Shown piece by piece: positions 42,862 to 51,474 of a stretch of DNA of 64,000 nucleotides. A program made the translations under genes and the position numbers. This DNA comes from DAOVFN01 sp964607835. Its GTDB lineage: Archaea > Aenigmatarchaeota > Aenigmatarchaeia > QMZP01. Under the pieces are notes generated by a model, which saw only the letters and a program-made list of their open reading frames with translations, was not told the origin of the DNA and did not search any database. The DNA is taken from positions 1 through 64,000 of the forward strand of contig CAZSLL010000005.1 of NCBI GenBank assembly GCA_964607835.1, given 5' to 3'. Position 1 is the first letter of the stretch. Every line of letters begins with the position of its first letter.

Positions 42862-43015
42862 TAAGTGTTTACACCATGCCTTGGGGCCCGTTGAAAACAG
42901 CGTATGCTTTTCGTAATGGCCTTAAGAGAATTTACTGGGGAATCATATATTTAAGCCTTGTCCCGGGCCCGGAAAACCGGGAGCCTTATAAAAAGTTTTT
43001 CTACAAAATCAAGCC

Positions 43016-43831
43016 ATGGCACTGCAGAGGATGACGGCAAGGAAGGCCAGGATTTCTGACATAGTCAACGGCAGCTGGGTGAAGAGGGAGGGTATGGAGC
43101 CCAGCTTCGTGATTACCGGCTCGGGCGAGAAGATATCAAGGGCCAGGGTCATGGGAACCATAGTGTCTGACTTCTTCGCAGAGGACGGGAATTTCGGAAG
43201 CGTGACCCTGGATGACGGCACAGACACCATGAGGGCCAAGACATTCAAGACCGTAAAGCCCCTGGATTCATTCAGGCCCGGGGACACCGTGGACATGGTA
43301 GGCAAGGTAAGGGAGTACAACGGGGAGATTTACATTATTCCTGAGGTCATCGCAAAGGTTCAGGACCCAAACATGGAGCTCCTCAGGAGGCTCGAGCTCA
43401 TAAGCAAGGCCAGAAACCCTCCCCCGAAGAGAGGGGAGGATTCAGGAGAGCCCCCGAAGAGAGGGGAGCAGACTGGCAGCCCTTCCGCACAGGAAGCCGG
43501 CCCAGGAGCAGGGCAGTCCTTTGTCCAGGGTCAGGAGACAGGCCAGGCAACTCCTCCGCAGGCAGAGCAAGCAACACCTTCAGAAGAAAAGACTGGTTCC
43601 ACCAAGGAGGAGGACAAGGCAAAAGAGGAGCAGAGGAAGAAAGAGGAGGAGGACTCCAGGATAAGGAAGGACATCCTCTCGGTCATAGAGTCCAACCCAG
43701 AGGGGGTGGAGTACGGCGAGATAAGCCAGAAGGTGCAGGCCGAGGAGTCCAGGATAGAGAGCGTGCTCAACGACATCCTTGCAGAGGGCATATGCTACGA
43801 GCCCACCCCAGGGAAAGTCAAGAAGATCTAG
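43016..43831 (+). CDS. OB-fold single-strand-binding protein with C-terminal winged helix (RPA2-like)
   Basis: Residues 1-120 form an OB fold (RARVMGTIVSDFFAEDGNFG, SVTLDDGTDTMRAKTFKTV, YNGEIYIIPEVIAKV). A linker of about 85 residues contains two in-frame PPKRGE units (43422-43472) and Gln/Pro-rich sequence. Residues 205-271 resemble a winged helix (ILSVIESNPEGVEYGEISQK, IESVLNDILAEGICYE), giving the RPA32-like OB-linker-wH layout. Likely ssDNA binding in replication or repair. Its last bases overlap the convergent GT81-like gene. Confidence 0.75.
   Translation: MALQRMTARKARISDIVNGSWVKREGMEPSFVITGSGEKISRARVMGTIVSDFFAEDGNFGSVTLDDGTDTMRAKTFKTVKPLDSFRPGDTVDMVGKVREYNGEIYIIPEVIAKVQDPNMELLRRLELISKARNPPPKRGEDSGEPPKRGEQTGSPSAQEAGPGAGQSFVQGQETGQATPPQAEQATPSEEKTGSTKEEDKAKEEQRKKEEEDSRIRKDILSVIESNPEGVEYGEISQKVQAEESRIESVLNDILAEGICYEPTPGKVKKI
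43422..43472 (+). repeat. In-frame PPKRGE hairpin units in the OB-fold gene
   Basis: Two copies of CCCCCGAAGAGAGGGGAG separated by 12 nt. They are on the coding strand in the same frame as in tadA, rps7, rpl24 and rps3, but here the host gene is on the opposite chromosomal strand. Confidence 0.9.
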
Positions 43832-45126
43832 ATTCTCTTGTCATGCTCGACAGCGTCAATAAGGTCCCTGTAGACGTCAGGATATGCCGAATGTACCCTC
43901 TCCCAGTTGGGTATCGTGTTTACCATGTCTCCTCCGACATATATCCCGTCATCATCGAGCATCTCGCGGTGGACATCCCTCAGGACACCCGAGAAGGTCT
44001 CGATGCTCCTTTCTTCGCCAGAGCGCTCATGTACAAGGCCCCTTGATACAGCGTCTGCCCAGTATTTCTGCTCAAAATCCTGACCCTTGCTGAGGTACAT
44101 CCTCCCGATGGCGTTCAGCGTGTCATGGCCCAGTTCCATGCCATAGGAAATCAGCCCATCATAAAGGGCCCTTGTTATGGTAGAGGCCATAACCGTGAGG
44201 CCACCTTTACCATCGTCCGTGGTGAGCTGCTGGTGAAAATGGTCAAACCTATTGGCAATGGCCTTCTGGCATATCTGGCTCTTTCTGAGCTTGCGGAACG
44301 CCTCCATCTTCTCAACGGTCTCAAGGTCATAGTCATCAGTGGTCCTTTGTTTCATGGCAAAGTCAGCGCTCTTGAATCCCTCGCCAGACAAGAGATACTT
44401 GTGGGAAAGCAGGAACCTGATTAGATTGTGGGCCTCATCGTCAGGAGAGCACTGCCTGGCCTTGGATCTCAGGGAAGCGAGAAGAGGATTCATGAAAAGC
44501 CTGGTCACCCTGCCGTTCATCCTGTCATCATCTCCTATCCTGGCATAGTAACCGGTTCCGTACTCAAAATTCATGTCCGGCTGGAGCGGGGGATGAAGGA
44601 GGTTGCCGAGCATCTCCCTGGAGTATGTCCTGATGTCGCAGTCATGGTGAGCTATGAAGCCAGACTCTCCCCTTCCGATTATCAGGCCGTCAGAGAGCCA
44701 CTGGCCCTGGCCCTTCTTCCCGTTTCCCACAGGACCGACCTCCTGGCTTATCCTCTCGAGTATTTTCTGGACCCTCGGGCTGTTTATCCATATTATGTCC
44801 GCTTTCCTTTCCGGCCTCTCCAGCCTGGAGAGCTCGGAGCGGGCGTGCCTGTACTGCCCCTCATCGGCCTGGCCAAGGGGCATCACAATCTCATGGATGT
44901 AGGGCGGTATGCCATCAAGGGTGTCGATAATGTTGTACACGGGCTTGTCCCTGGGGCCCGCCCCCTCGGGGGGCCCGAACTCCCTGTAGGATGCCGGAAG
45001 GACAAGGGCCACGTTCGTTCTCATGGCATAATCAGAAAGCTCTTCCTCAAGGTTCTCTATGGGTCCTCCGTACATCCTTAGGGTTGTTATGAACTCGGTC
45101 TGGTCGAAGTCTGACATTATGGCCAC
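43828..45126 (-). CDS. Glucosyl-3-phosphoglycerate synthase-like glycosyltransferase (GT81/GT-A)
   Basis: The GT-A core has ALVLPASYREFGPP, a central WLSDGLIIGRGESGFIAHHD, DCDIRTYSREMLGNLLHP (DxD-like DCD) and GYYARI-x-RMNGRVTRLFMNPLLASL, matching GPGS/MPGS-type enzymes. These make phosphorylated precursors of glucosylglycerate, a compatible solute. 432 aa, with a C-terminal helical half. No phosphatase partner is adjacent, though HAD proteins are in the window. Substrate assignment is inferred from the family. Confidence 0.75.
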   Translation of the reverse strand: MAIMSDFDQTEFITTLRMYGGPIENLEEELSDYAMRTNVALVLPASYREFGPPEGAGPRDKPVYNIIDTLDGIPPYIHEIVMPLGQADEGQYRHARSELSRLERPERKADIIWINSPRVQKILERISQEVGPVGNGKKGQGQWLSDGLIIGRGESGFIAHHDCDIRTYSREMLGNLLHPPLQPDMNFEYGTGYYARIGDDDRMNGRVTRLFMNPLLASLRSKARQCSPDDEAHNLIRFLLSHKYLLSGEGFKSADFAMKQRTTDDYDLETVEKMEAFRKLRKSQICQKAIANRFDHFHQQLTTDDGKGGLTVMASTITRALYDGLISYGMELGHDTLNAIGRMYLSKGQDFEQKYWADAVSRGLVHERSGEERSIETFSGVLRDVHREMLDDDGIYVGGDMVNTIPNWERVHSAYPDVYRDLIDAVEHDKRI

Positions 45127-45233
45127 CTTATTTTATGAATGTAAAATATTTGGTATGCAAGAATTTAAATCTCACCGGGCCCGGGGCTACTCAAGCCTAA
45201 AAAGGTTTTGCTTCAAGATTTTCTGGGAGGCCC

Positions 45234-47252
45234 ATGATTTCCAATGTCAGGCTCAGGAACTGGAAGTCGCACCTGGAGTCAGAGTTTTCATTCTCCCCTG
45301 GCGTGAACGCCATCATCGGTATAATGGGGTCAGGAAAGACCAGCATCCTCCAGGCCATATCATTCGGGCTTTACGGAACCCTGCCTGCCCTGCAGACCAG
45401 GAGGGTGAGCATGGACGACCTGATAATGAAGAGGCCCCAGGCAATGGACGAGGCCGAGGTCGAGGTGAGCTTCTCTTCGGGTGGGGAGGAGTACTCTGTG
45501 CTCAGGGCGCTGAAGAGGGGGAAGGGAACCGTGAAGGCCGAGCTCAGGAAGGCGGGTAAGCTCCTGGAGACCAACGCCCAGGGCGTGACCAGGGAGGTGG
45601 CCAGGGTGCTGGACATGGATTACGACATGTTCTCCAAGGCCGTATACTCAGAGCAGAACTCCATAGACTATTTCATGAGGATTCCCAGGGGACAGAGGAT
45701 GGAGCACATAGACAGGATGCTCAGGCTGGACAGGTTCGAGAAGGTCAGGGAGCTCACGGTAACGCTGTCCAACAGGGTGAGGGCTGAGAGGGAAGAGAAG
45801 CTTAAGATGCTCAGGGAGCTCCAGAAGGAGGGCCTTCCGGAGAGAATAGCCCGGCTCAGGGGAGAGCTCGAGGAGCTCAACAGCGGAATCGAGGAGACAG
45901 AAAGGAATGCCCATGAGGCCGAGCAGGAGGCCTCCAGGCTCGAGGAGAGGGTGGCCCTGTTCGAGAGGGATGACAGGGAGCTCAACAACATAGAGAGGGA
46001 ACTGGGCGCGGTCAGGGAGGCACTTAAGCAGACCGAGCAGTCAATCAGGGACAGGGGCCAGGGGAGCAAGGACATGGACACGGGTGGTCTGGACTCAAGG
46101 CTTGGCTCCCTGGAGCAGGCAATAAGCGAGCTCGAAGAGGGCATATCCGCATCAAGGAAGGGAATGGATAAGGGAAGGGAGGAGGTGGCCTCACTGAACG
46201 CAGAGATACGGGCGGTCAGGGAGAACCTGGAGAATCTCGGCAAGCTCAGCGGAACATGCCCGCTCTGCGAGAGCGAGCTGAACTATGAGAAGAAGAGGGA
46301 GCTCGAGGAGTCCAGGAAGGGAAAGGAGCGGGAGCTTCTTGAGAGGGCAGCGGCTGCTGCATCAGGGATGGAGGACTCGAGGAGAGCGCTGGAGGATTTC
46401 GAGGCAAGGATGAAGGAGAGGATGGAGGAAAGGGAGAGTCTGAAAGCACTTAAAAGGGAAATAGGCTACCTCGAGGAGCTGAACAAGAGGAGGGGCGAGC
46501 ACCTTAAGAGGAGGGAGGAGCTGGAGAAGAAGAAAGGCGAGGTGAGCGCACGGCTGGATGGCCGGGACATCAGGGCGTTGAGGCAGGCCCTCCAGGAGGC
46601 GGTCTCAGAAAGGAGCGTGATGAAGGCAAGGCTGGAGTCTGCCAGGCAGAGGATAAGCGACAAGCAGGAAATGCTGAAGGACCTCAGGAAGAGAGAGGAC
46701 ATGATGGTGAGGTATAACCAGGAGTCCATGCAGGCACATGAGCTCCTGGAGAGGATGGGGGCATTCACAGGCGCGCTCAGGCTCACCCAGGACCAGCTCA
46801 GGGAGGAGTTCCTCAAGAGCGTGAACCAGACCATGGACATGATATGGGCAGAGCTCTACCCCTATGGTGACTACACGGGCATAAGGCTCGCCATCGAGAA
46901 GGACTATGTGCTCCAGCTCAGGGAAAGCTCTGGGTGGCAGAACGTGGAGGGCATGGCATCGGGAGGCGAGCGCTCAGTGGCGGCCCTGGCCCTCAGGGTA
47001 GCGTTCTCAATGGCGTTCATACCCAATCTCAGGTGGCTGATACTGGACGAGCCCACCCACAACCTGGACTCCAACGCCATAGAGCATCTCACAGAGACCC
47101 TGAGGGACAGGATAGGGGCATTCGTGGAGCAGGTCTTCCTCATAACGCACGATGAGAGGGTATCTGAGGGCGTGGGCGGGAGCCTCTACAGGCTTGAGAG
47201 GGACAAGGACCAGAACGGCCCCACCAGGGTTTCGGGAACAGAGAGCGAATAA
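45234..47252 (+). CDS. rad50: Short Rad50-like SMC ATPase
   Basis: DNA repair ATPase. N-terminal RLRNWKSHLESEFSFSPGVN and Walker A GIMGSGKTSIL; zinc hook CPLC at residues 342-345; ABC signature ASGGERSVAALALRVAFSMAF; Walker B LRWLILDEPTHNLDSNA; late ITHDERVSEG. At 672 aa the coiled coils are about 100 residues shorter each way than in typical archaeal Rad50 (about 880). No mre11 gene is next to it in the window, unlike most archaea. An SbcC-like assignment is the alternative. Confidence 0.88.
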   Translation: MISNVRLRNWKSHLESEFSFSPGVNAIIGIMGSGKTSILQAISFGLYGTLPALQTRRVSMDDLIMKRPQAMDEAEVEVSFSSGGEEYSVLRALKRGKGTVKAELRKAGKLLETNAQGVTREVARVLDMDYDMFSKAVYSEQNSIDYFMRIPRGQRMEHIDRMLRLDRFEKVRELTVTLSNRVRAEREEKLKMLRELQKEGLPERIARLRGELEELNSGIEETERNAHEAEQEASRLEERVALFERDDRELNNIERELGAVREALKQTEQSIRDRGQGSKDMDTGGLDSRLGSLEQAISELEEGISASRKGMDKGREEVASLNAEIRAVRENLENLGKLSGTCPLCESELNYEKKRELEESRKGKERELLERAAAAASGMEDSRRALEDFEARMKERMEERESLKALKREIGYLEELNKRRGEHLKRREELEKKKGEVSARLDGRDIRALRQALQEAVSERSVMKARLESARQRISDKQEMLKDLRKREDMMVRYNQESMQAHELLERMGAFTGALRLTQDQLREEFLKSVNQTMDMIWAELYPYGDYTGIRLAIEKDYVLQLRESSGWQNVEGMASGGERSVAALALRVAFSMAFIPNLRWLILDEPTHNLDSNAIEHLTETLRDRIGAFVEQVFLITHDERVSEGVGGSLYRLERDKDQNGPTRVSGTESE

Positions 47253-47277
47253 AAGGCTTTGGTGCTACTTCTTCTCC

Positions 47278-47607
47278 ATGGTAGTGGTATGGTACAAGGG
47301 GCAGGTTGACCCGTCAAGGCTCAGGGAAACCCATGAAGAGCTTACGGATAGCCCCGGCGAACACTATATAGAGCTGGGCGAGCATGACCTCGGAGAGGGG
47401 ATGGACACCGGCCAGTCTCATGGCGCCGGGGCCACCCTCCACAACCAGGACTATGGAGTGGTTTGCAGGTTCTTCGGGGAAATATACGGGGGCGGTGACG
47501 GGCTGGTGGTATATCTTGCCAAGCAATCCATTGACAGCAATTCGCTTCCGGCCAGCCGGGCCCTGAAATGCAGGGCCCGCGTGTTCAGGAAGAAGGGCCT
47601 GTTTTAA
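47278..47607 (+). CDS. Uncharacterised protein, 109 aa
   Basis: Not recognised. Mixed composition, His/Gly-rich middle (GEHDLGEGMDTGQSHGAGATL), two Cys, basic C-terminus. Its start overlaps no other gene; it follows rad50 by 25 bp on the same strand. Confidence 0.45.
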   Translation: MVVVWYKGQVDPSRLRETHEELTDSPGEHYIELGEHDLGEGMDTGQSHGAGATLHNQDYGVVCRFFGEIYGGGDGLVVYLAKQSIDSNSLPASRALKCRARVFRKKGLF

Positions 47608-47632
47608 TAGGGACCCCTCACAAACATAATAC

Positions 47633-47845
47633 ATGGTAGACAAAAACTCTTCCCAAGAGAAAGGGGCGAAGAAGCCGCCCCAGAAGATGAGCGAAAGGAA
47701 GTCCGTATCTGACCTTAACCAGAAGATAAAGAAGCTGGACACCAAGATGGAGACCCTGAAGAACGAGGGCTCTGAGAAAGGGGCAACCCCTGGTAAGGAA
47801 TCAGGGGGCTTCCTGGAGAAGCTGAAGAGAATCTTCTCAAGGTAG
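47633..47845 (+). CDS. Small charged coiled-coil protein, 70 aa
   Basis: Lys-rich with a short coiled coil (VSDLNQKIKKLDTKMETLKN) and a basic amphipathic C-terminus (GFLEKLKRIFS) suited to membrane binding. Unknown function. Followed by a related-looking Lys-rich coiled-coil membrane protein. Confidence 0.5.
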   Translation: MVDKNSSQEKGAKKPPQKMSERKSVSDLNQKIKKLDTKMETLKNEGSEKGATPGKESGGFLEKLKRIFSR

Positions 47846-47888
47846 ACATGGACTCTGATTTAATAGGGAACCCTGACCAATAGTAAAC

Positions 47889-48479
47889 ATGGCGGTTAGA
47901 AAGAAGTCCAGGCCCTCCCCAAAGAACGCTCTTTCTGAGATGTCAAGGAAGCTGGACAGGCTGGAGAAGAAGATTGACTTCATAAAGAAAGAGCAGCTCA
48001 AGACCGAGAAAGAGGTCCACGAGGAACTGGAGAACTCAGAAGAGGCCGGCAAGGAGATTCAAAAGGTCGAGGAGGAGCTTCTCGAGCTGGGGAGGTTCAC
48101 CTTCGAGAAGGAGCACGTCATGGAGCTAGCCAGGGGAGCTGCGGGGGCCTTCCTGGGAGTGGGCATAGGGATGGGAATCCGGTACATGCCGGGAGTCGCC
48201 GAAAGCCTGGAGTGGGCGAACGCCATAGGAATACTCATATTCATATTCGCACTGGGCGGAATGCTGATATACAAGAACGAGAAGGACTGGATAAAGAAGC
48301 AGGGAATGGCCTTCATACCCAAGAGGCTCATTCACCTTTTCATAATCGCGATTGGGGTGGACCTCGTAGCGTTGGTCCTGTTCAATGTCCTGCCTGCTGA
48401 GCCGGAATTGCTAATCAAGACACTGATAGTGGGGTCATATCCCGCGATGTCAGGGGCCATTACCTTCACCATTGCCTAG
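47889..48479 (+). CDS. Coiled-coil plus TM protein (DUF2391-like), 196 aa
   Basis: Residues 1-75 form a Lys/Glu coiled coil (LDRLEKKIDFIKKEQLKTEK). Four TM helices follow, beginning GAAGAFLGVGIGMGIRYMPG. The layout resembles DUF2391-type integral membrane proteins. No catalytic motif. Expressed from its own leader after a 43-bp gap. Confidence 0.6.
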   Translation: MAVRKKSRPSPKNALSEMSRKLDRLEKKIDFIKKEQLKTEKEVHEELENSEEAGKEIQKVEEELLELGRFTFEKEHVMELARGAAGAFLGVGIGMGIRYMPGVAESLEWANAIGILIFIFALGGMLIYKNEKDWIKKQGMAFIPKRLIHLFIIAIGVDLVALVLFNVLPAEPELLIKTLIVGSYPAMSGAITFTIA

Positions 48480-48736
48480 TCCAGGGACATTATGAGCAGG
48501 CCGTGCTTCTGCAGTGCGGCCTGGTCCCAGAACAGGGCATCTTTCGTCCTCATGGCATAGCCCACACTCTTCTCAAGCACCCTTCCGGTGAAGGCCCCCT
48601 TCCCAGGGTCCCACTCCCTGAGGACCAGGATGTCACCTGGCCGGCAGTCGAAATCCGCTATCCTGGCGTCAAACCTCTTCCTGCCTTCAAGAATGGCCCG
48701 GAACATATCCGGCCAGCACTTCTTCTCGATTCTCAT
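48476..48736 (-). CDS. DUF3850/ASCH-like (PUA-fold) protein, 86 aa
   Basis: IEKKCWPDMFRAILEGRKRF then DCRPGDILVLREWDP and FTGRVLEKSVGYAMR match the DUF3850 pattern (K-x-W-P-x-F, GDILVLREWDP), a PUA-like RNA-binding fold related to ASCH. Convergent with the DUF2391-like gene, overlapping by 4 bases. Confidence 0.7.
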   Translation of the reverse strand: MRIEKKCWPDMFRAILEGRKRFDARIADFDCRPGDILVLREWDPGKGAFTGRVLEKSVGYAMRTKDALFWDQAALQKHGLLIMSLD

Positions 48737-48774
48737 GGCTAACAGTTGGCTTGCTGAAATAAAAACCGCAGGGA

Positions 48775-49779
48775 TTATCTTGCGCCCTCTGCTTCCTTCT
48801 CTATCCTGTTCCTCTCGGACACGGAGAAGCTCTTGGAGTCGTTGTTGTAGGCGGCTATGAGCTCCTCTGCTATGACCTGGGACAGGCTCTTTGTCTTCCT
48901 GAACGAGGCCCTGTATATGCCCTGGGAAAGGTGCCTGAGGGCTATGTCCAGCCTTCTCTGGGGAGAGGCGATTACAGAGTTCCTGGCTATTATGCCACCC
49001 AGCCTGTAGGATGCAACCTCCTCGAGCAGGGCGGCGTTCTCAATGGCCCCCACAAGGACCTGGACCGGGTTCTGCTTGGTCCTCTTCTCTATGAGAATGA
49101 ATGCCTCTTTCATGCTGTTGTAGAGCCTGGGGGTCTTGCCCACGTTGTTTCCTGAGGTAATCTTGTGCTTCTTGCCCCTGTGGCCGGCCACCATGAGCTT
49201 GTTCATGAACCTCTCGATTACCGAAATCTTTCTTTTCTGGATGCTGTCCCTGTTGTACCTCCCGCCGGTCCTTGGCACAGCAAGGGTGTCCAGGTTCATG
49301 TACTTCTTCAGGCCGGCATCTTTAAGGGCAACGTCAGAGGTGTCCCATCTGTTGAAAAGGAGCATCCTCACACCATGCTGTCTCAGGAGGGAGACCCTCT
49401 CTTCTGTTTGCTCCCCTCTCTTCGGGGGAGACTCTGTTTGCTCCCCTCTCTGCGCGGGGGGCTTCTCTTTCATCTCCGCTTTCTGCGCGGGGGGCTTCTC
49501 TTTCATCTCCGCTTTCTGCGCGGGGGGCTTCTCTTTCATCTCCGCTTTCTGCGCGGGGGCTGATGACTGCTCCGCTTTCTGCGCGGGCCTTGCATCAGGC
49601 TTCCTGTCCTCATTCTTCTCAGGAGAGGGCTTCTTCACCTGAGGCTTTTCCTCGGGTGGTTTTGCCGGGGGTTTCTCATTAACATGCTGTGCCTCAGTCT
49701 TTGCATGGTCAGCCTTGCCTGTGCTGGCATTGGCCTTGTCCTCTTCAGGGGGCTTTGCCCCGGTCTTCTCCTCAGTCAT
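48775..49779 (-). CDS. rps7: Ribosomal protein uS7 with a ~125-residue repeat extension
   Basis: The conserved uS7 domain occupies about residues 128-334 (LLFNRWDTSDVALKDAGLKKY, SVIERFMNKLMVAG, NPVQVLVGAIENAALLEEV). The N-terminal extension is disordered and contains four PAQKAE units (65-70, 75-80, 86-91, 97-102), one hybrid PAQRGE (108-113) and one PPKRGE (118-123). Archaeal uS7 is normally about 200 aa. The start is at 49779; internal starts near the core would lack the conserved N-terminal helix context and have no clear SD. Follows rps12 in the usual order. Confidence 0.92.
   Translation of the reverse strand: MTEEKTGAKPPEEDKANASTGKADHAKTEAQHVNEKPPAKPPEEKPQVKKPSPEKNEDRKPDARPAQKAEQSSAPAQKAEMKEKPPAQKAEMKEKPPAQKAEMKEKPPAQRGEQTESPPKRGEQTEERVSLLRQHGVRMLLFNRWDTSDVALKDAGLKKYMNLDTLAVPRTGGRYNRDSIQKRKISVIERFMNKLMVAGHRGKKHKITSGNNVGKTPRLYNSMKEAFILIEKRTKQNPVQVLVGAIENAALLEEVASYRLGGIIARNSVIASPQRRLDIALRHLSQGIYRASFRKTKSLSQVIAEELIAAYNNDSKSFSVSERNRIEKEAEGAR
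49415..49590 (-). repeat. In-frame hairpin repeats in rps7
   Basis: Six units. The unit at about 49437-49462 starts as the PPKRGE type (CTCCCCTCTC) and ends as the PAQKAE type (TGCGCGGGG), a hybrid that shows exchange between the two families. Confidence 0.88.
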
Positions 49780-49873
49780 TCCTCACCTGCAAAACCATGG
49801 CCCACCAGGAACCCGCAAAAGCGGCAGGCCAGCGTGCGCCATGCTCCGGGCCATGTGTCAGAGACTCGCGCAA

Positions 49874-50296
49874 TCACGCGCCCTTGGGCTTCTCCTTCTT
49901 GCCCTTGAGCAGTTCGTTCAGGGAAACCCCTGACACCCCTGTGACCTTGTACTTGATTCCGTGCATGGAACCCACGGCCCCTCCCTGGGAACCGCCCATG
50001 CCCTCGAGCATGACCTCGTTGTGCTCGTCCACGAACTTGATTGCATTGGTTCCCGGCACGAATGCCGTGACCTGGATGCCGTTCTTGATGAGCTGGACCC
50101 TCGCGGCCTTGATTATCCCGGAGTGGGGCTGCTTCTGCTCCACTCCCTTCTTCTTGAGCACAATGCCCCTTCCGAGAGGGGCTCCCTGCAGAGGCTCCTT
50201 TTTCCAGAGCTTCTGGAACTTCCTCTTGTGGTTGGTGCTCTTCCACCTGAACTTCTTCCTTCTCCGCTTCAGGTCCCTTGCGTTGAACTCTCCCAT
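49874..50296 (-). CDS. rps12: Ribosomal protein uS12
   Basis: Decoding-site protein of 140 aa. LQGAPLGRGIVLKKKGVEQKQ, GIQVTAFVPGTNAIKFVDEH and GVSGVSLNELLKGKKE are archaeal uS12 features. Followed by rps7 after 94 bp. The promoter is at 50364-50379 with a palindrome just upstream. Confidence 0.96.
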   Translation of the reverse strand: MGEFNARDLKRRRKKFRWKSTNHKRKFQKLWKKEPLQGAPLGRGIVLKKKGVEQKQPHSGIIKAARVQLIKNGIQVTAFVPGTNAIKFVDEHNEVMLEGMGGSQGGAVGSMHGIKYKVTGVSGVSLNELLKGKKEKPKGA

Positions 50297-50363
50297 ACTA
50301 ACCTATCCTTCGGGTGCCAAGCACCCGCATGCGCTCCGGTGCGATTGAGCCCTTGATAAAAGG

Positions 50364-50379
50364 CCTATAATATATTAAC
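50364..50379 (-). promoter_or_regulatory. TATA box of the rps12-rps7 unit
   Basis: CCTATAATATATTAAC (top strand) reads GTTAATATATTATAGG toward rps12, giving a start near 50340 and a leader of about 45 nt. Confidence 0.5.
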
Positions 50380-50390
50380 CGTTAACGGTT
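50377..50390. promoter_or_regulatory. Perfect 14-bp palindrome upstream of the rps12 TATA box
   Basis: AACCGTTAACGGTT is a perfect palindrome that overlaps the upstream (BRE) side of the TATA box. This is the position of a dimeric activator or repressor site in archaea. Confidence 0.45.
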
Positions 50391-50465
50391 ATTGTCTGTG
50401 AAATTATCTCAATAGTTATTTAAATAGGTTTTTAAAGGTAATGCGGCCCTCGCTCCGGAATTCCG

Positions 50466-50666
50466 TCACAGGTGGTGCTTGACGCCCACGGCAGTGTTAA
50501 TCCATAGCAGGCCGCCTATGAGGATGAATATGAGGGACACCACCATGGCAATGGCATAGCCCATCTCGCTCACTCCGAGGCCGAACTCCAGGTTGTTGAC
50601 TATCCAGGCACCTAAAAGAACGAACACTCCTCCCAGAACCCATGAGAAAATGAGTTTGGAGGACAT
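50466..50666 (-). CDS. Small two-TM protein, 66 aa
   Basis: Two TM helices (WVLGGVFVLLGAWIVNNL and GYAIAMVVSLIFILIGGLLW) and a short His-containing tail. Begins 2 bp after the rpo3 stop, so it is a member of the transcription/translation operon. Unknown role. Confidence 0.6.
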   Translation of the reverse strand: MSSKLIFSWVLGGVFVLLGAWIVNNLEFGLGVSEMGYAIAMVVSLIFILIGGLLWINTAVGVKHHL

Positions 50667-50668
50667 GA

Positions 50669-51451
50669 TTATAATTTGCCGGCGTTCTTTTTAAATTCCT
50701 CAGCCTTGGTCTGCAGGAGCTCAGCGGCCCTCTCCACTATGGCAGCGGGCTCCAGGCCTGAAACGCTTTCCACCCTGAAGACGAACTTCGATGGATTGGC
50801 CCTTACCTTCACGCCCTCGGCCTTCTCGCAGTTGAGGCAAAGGTCACACTTAGCGGGGTCCTTTATGGTCAGCTTGCCCGCCTTGAGCTCAAGCACATCC
50901 CTGGGGCAAAGGGAAACGGCATTCTTAAGGTCAGCGGGCTTGGCGTCCTTGCTCACCTCCACTTCCGGGTAGTACTGATAGGCCGCGTTGGCTGCCTGCC
51001 ACTTGGCGTGCTTCCTGCCAGTGCCAATCTCTGCCCTGGCCTCGAACCTGAGCTCCTGGTTGTCCAGCAGCTCTGCGATGGGGAACTTGGGGCTCGTGGC
51101 CTTTACGTCCTTGTTGGTGGATTTCAGGTCACCTGAGTATACCACCTTTGGGCCCTTGGCGTCCACTGCGAACACCACTTCGCAGACAGGGCAGCCCTTG
51201 CCACCGCATTTGCACTCCTCTTTGGTGCTGAACTTTGAGGGGTCGAACTTGAGGGGCATGAGGCCCAGCCTGTGGGCCAAAACCTCGTCAAATAGTATGG
51301 TGCTGTTCTGGTGGAAATCCACCCATTCCACCGCCATGGTTGGAACCTCTGATATCATTATCCTCCTGAGAGCGTTAGCGAACGCTGGAGTGGCGCCCTC
51401 GAGCACAAAAGTGAGGGTATCTCCCTTCTTGTTAAGCACATTGACCTTCAT
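50669..51451 (-). CDS. rpo3: RNA polymerase subunit Rpo3 (RpoD) with [4Fe-4S] domain
   Basis: Alpha-like assembly subunit. TPAFANALRRIMISEVPTMA and LAHRLGLMPLKFDP are core motifs. A zinc-like CKCGGKGCPVC cluster lies in the first domain and a ferredoxin-like CPRDVLELKAGKL / KCDLCLNCEKAEG insert provides four Cys for an Fe-S cluster. 260 aa. In most archaea rpoD follows rps11; here it is displaced to between nusA and rps12. Confidence 0.93.
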   Translation of the reverse strand: MKVNVLNKKGDTLTFVLEGATPAFANALRRIMISEVPTMAVEWVDFHQNSTILFDEVLAHRLGLMPLKFDPSKFSTKEECKCGGKGCPVCEVVFAVDAKGPKVVYSGDLKSTNKDVKATSPKFPIAELLDNQELRFEARAEIGTGRKHAKWQAANAAYQYYPEVEVSKDAKPADLKNAVSLCPRDVLELKAGKLTIKDPAKCDLCLNCEKAEGVKVRANPSKFVFRVESVSGLEPAAIVERAAELLQTKAEEFKKNAGKL

Positions 51452-51474
51452 GAAATCTTCCTCCCTGGCACCCC

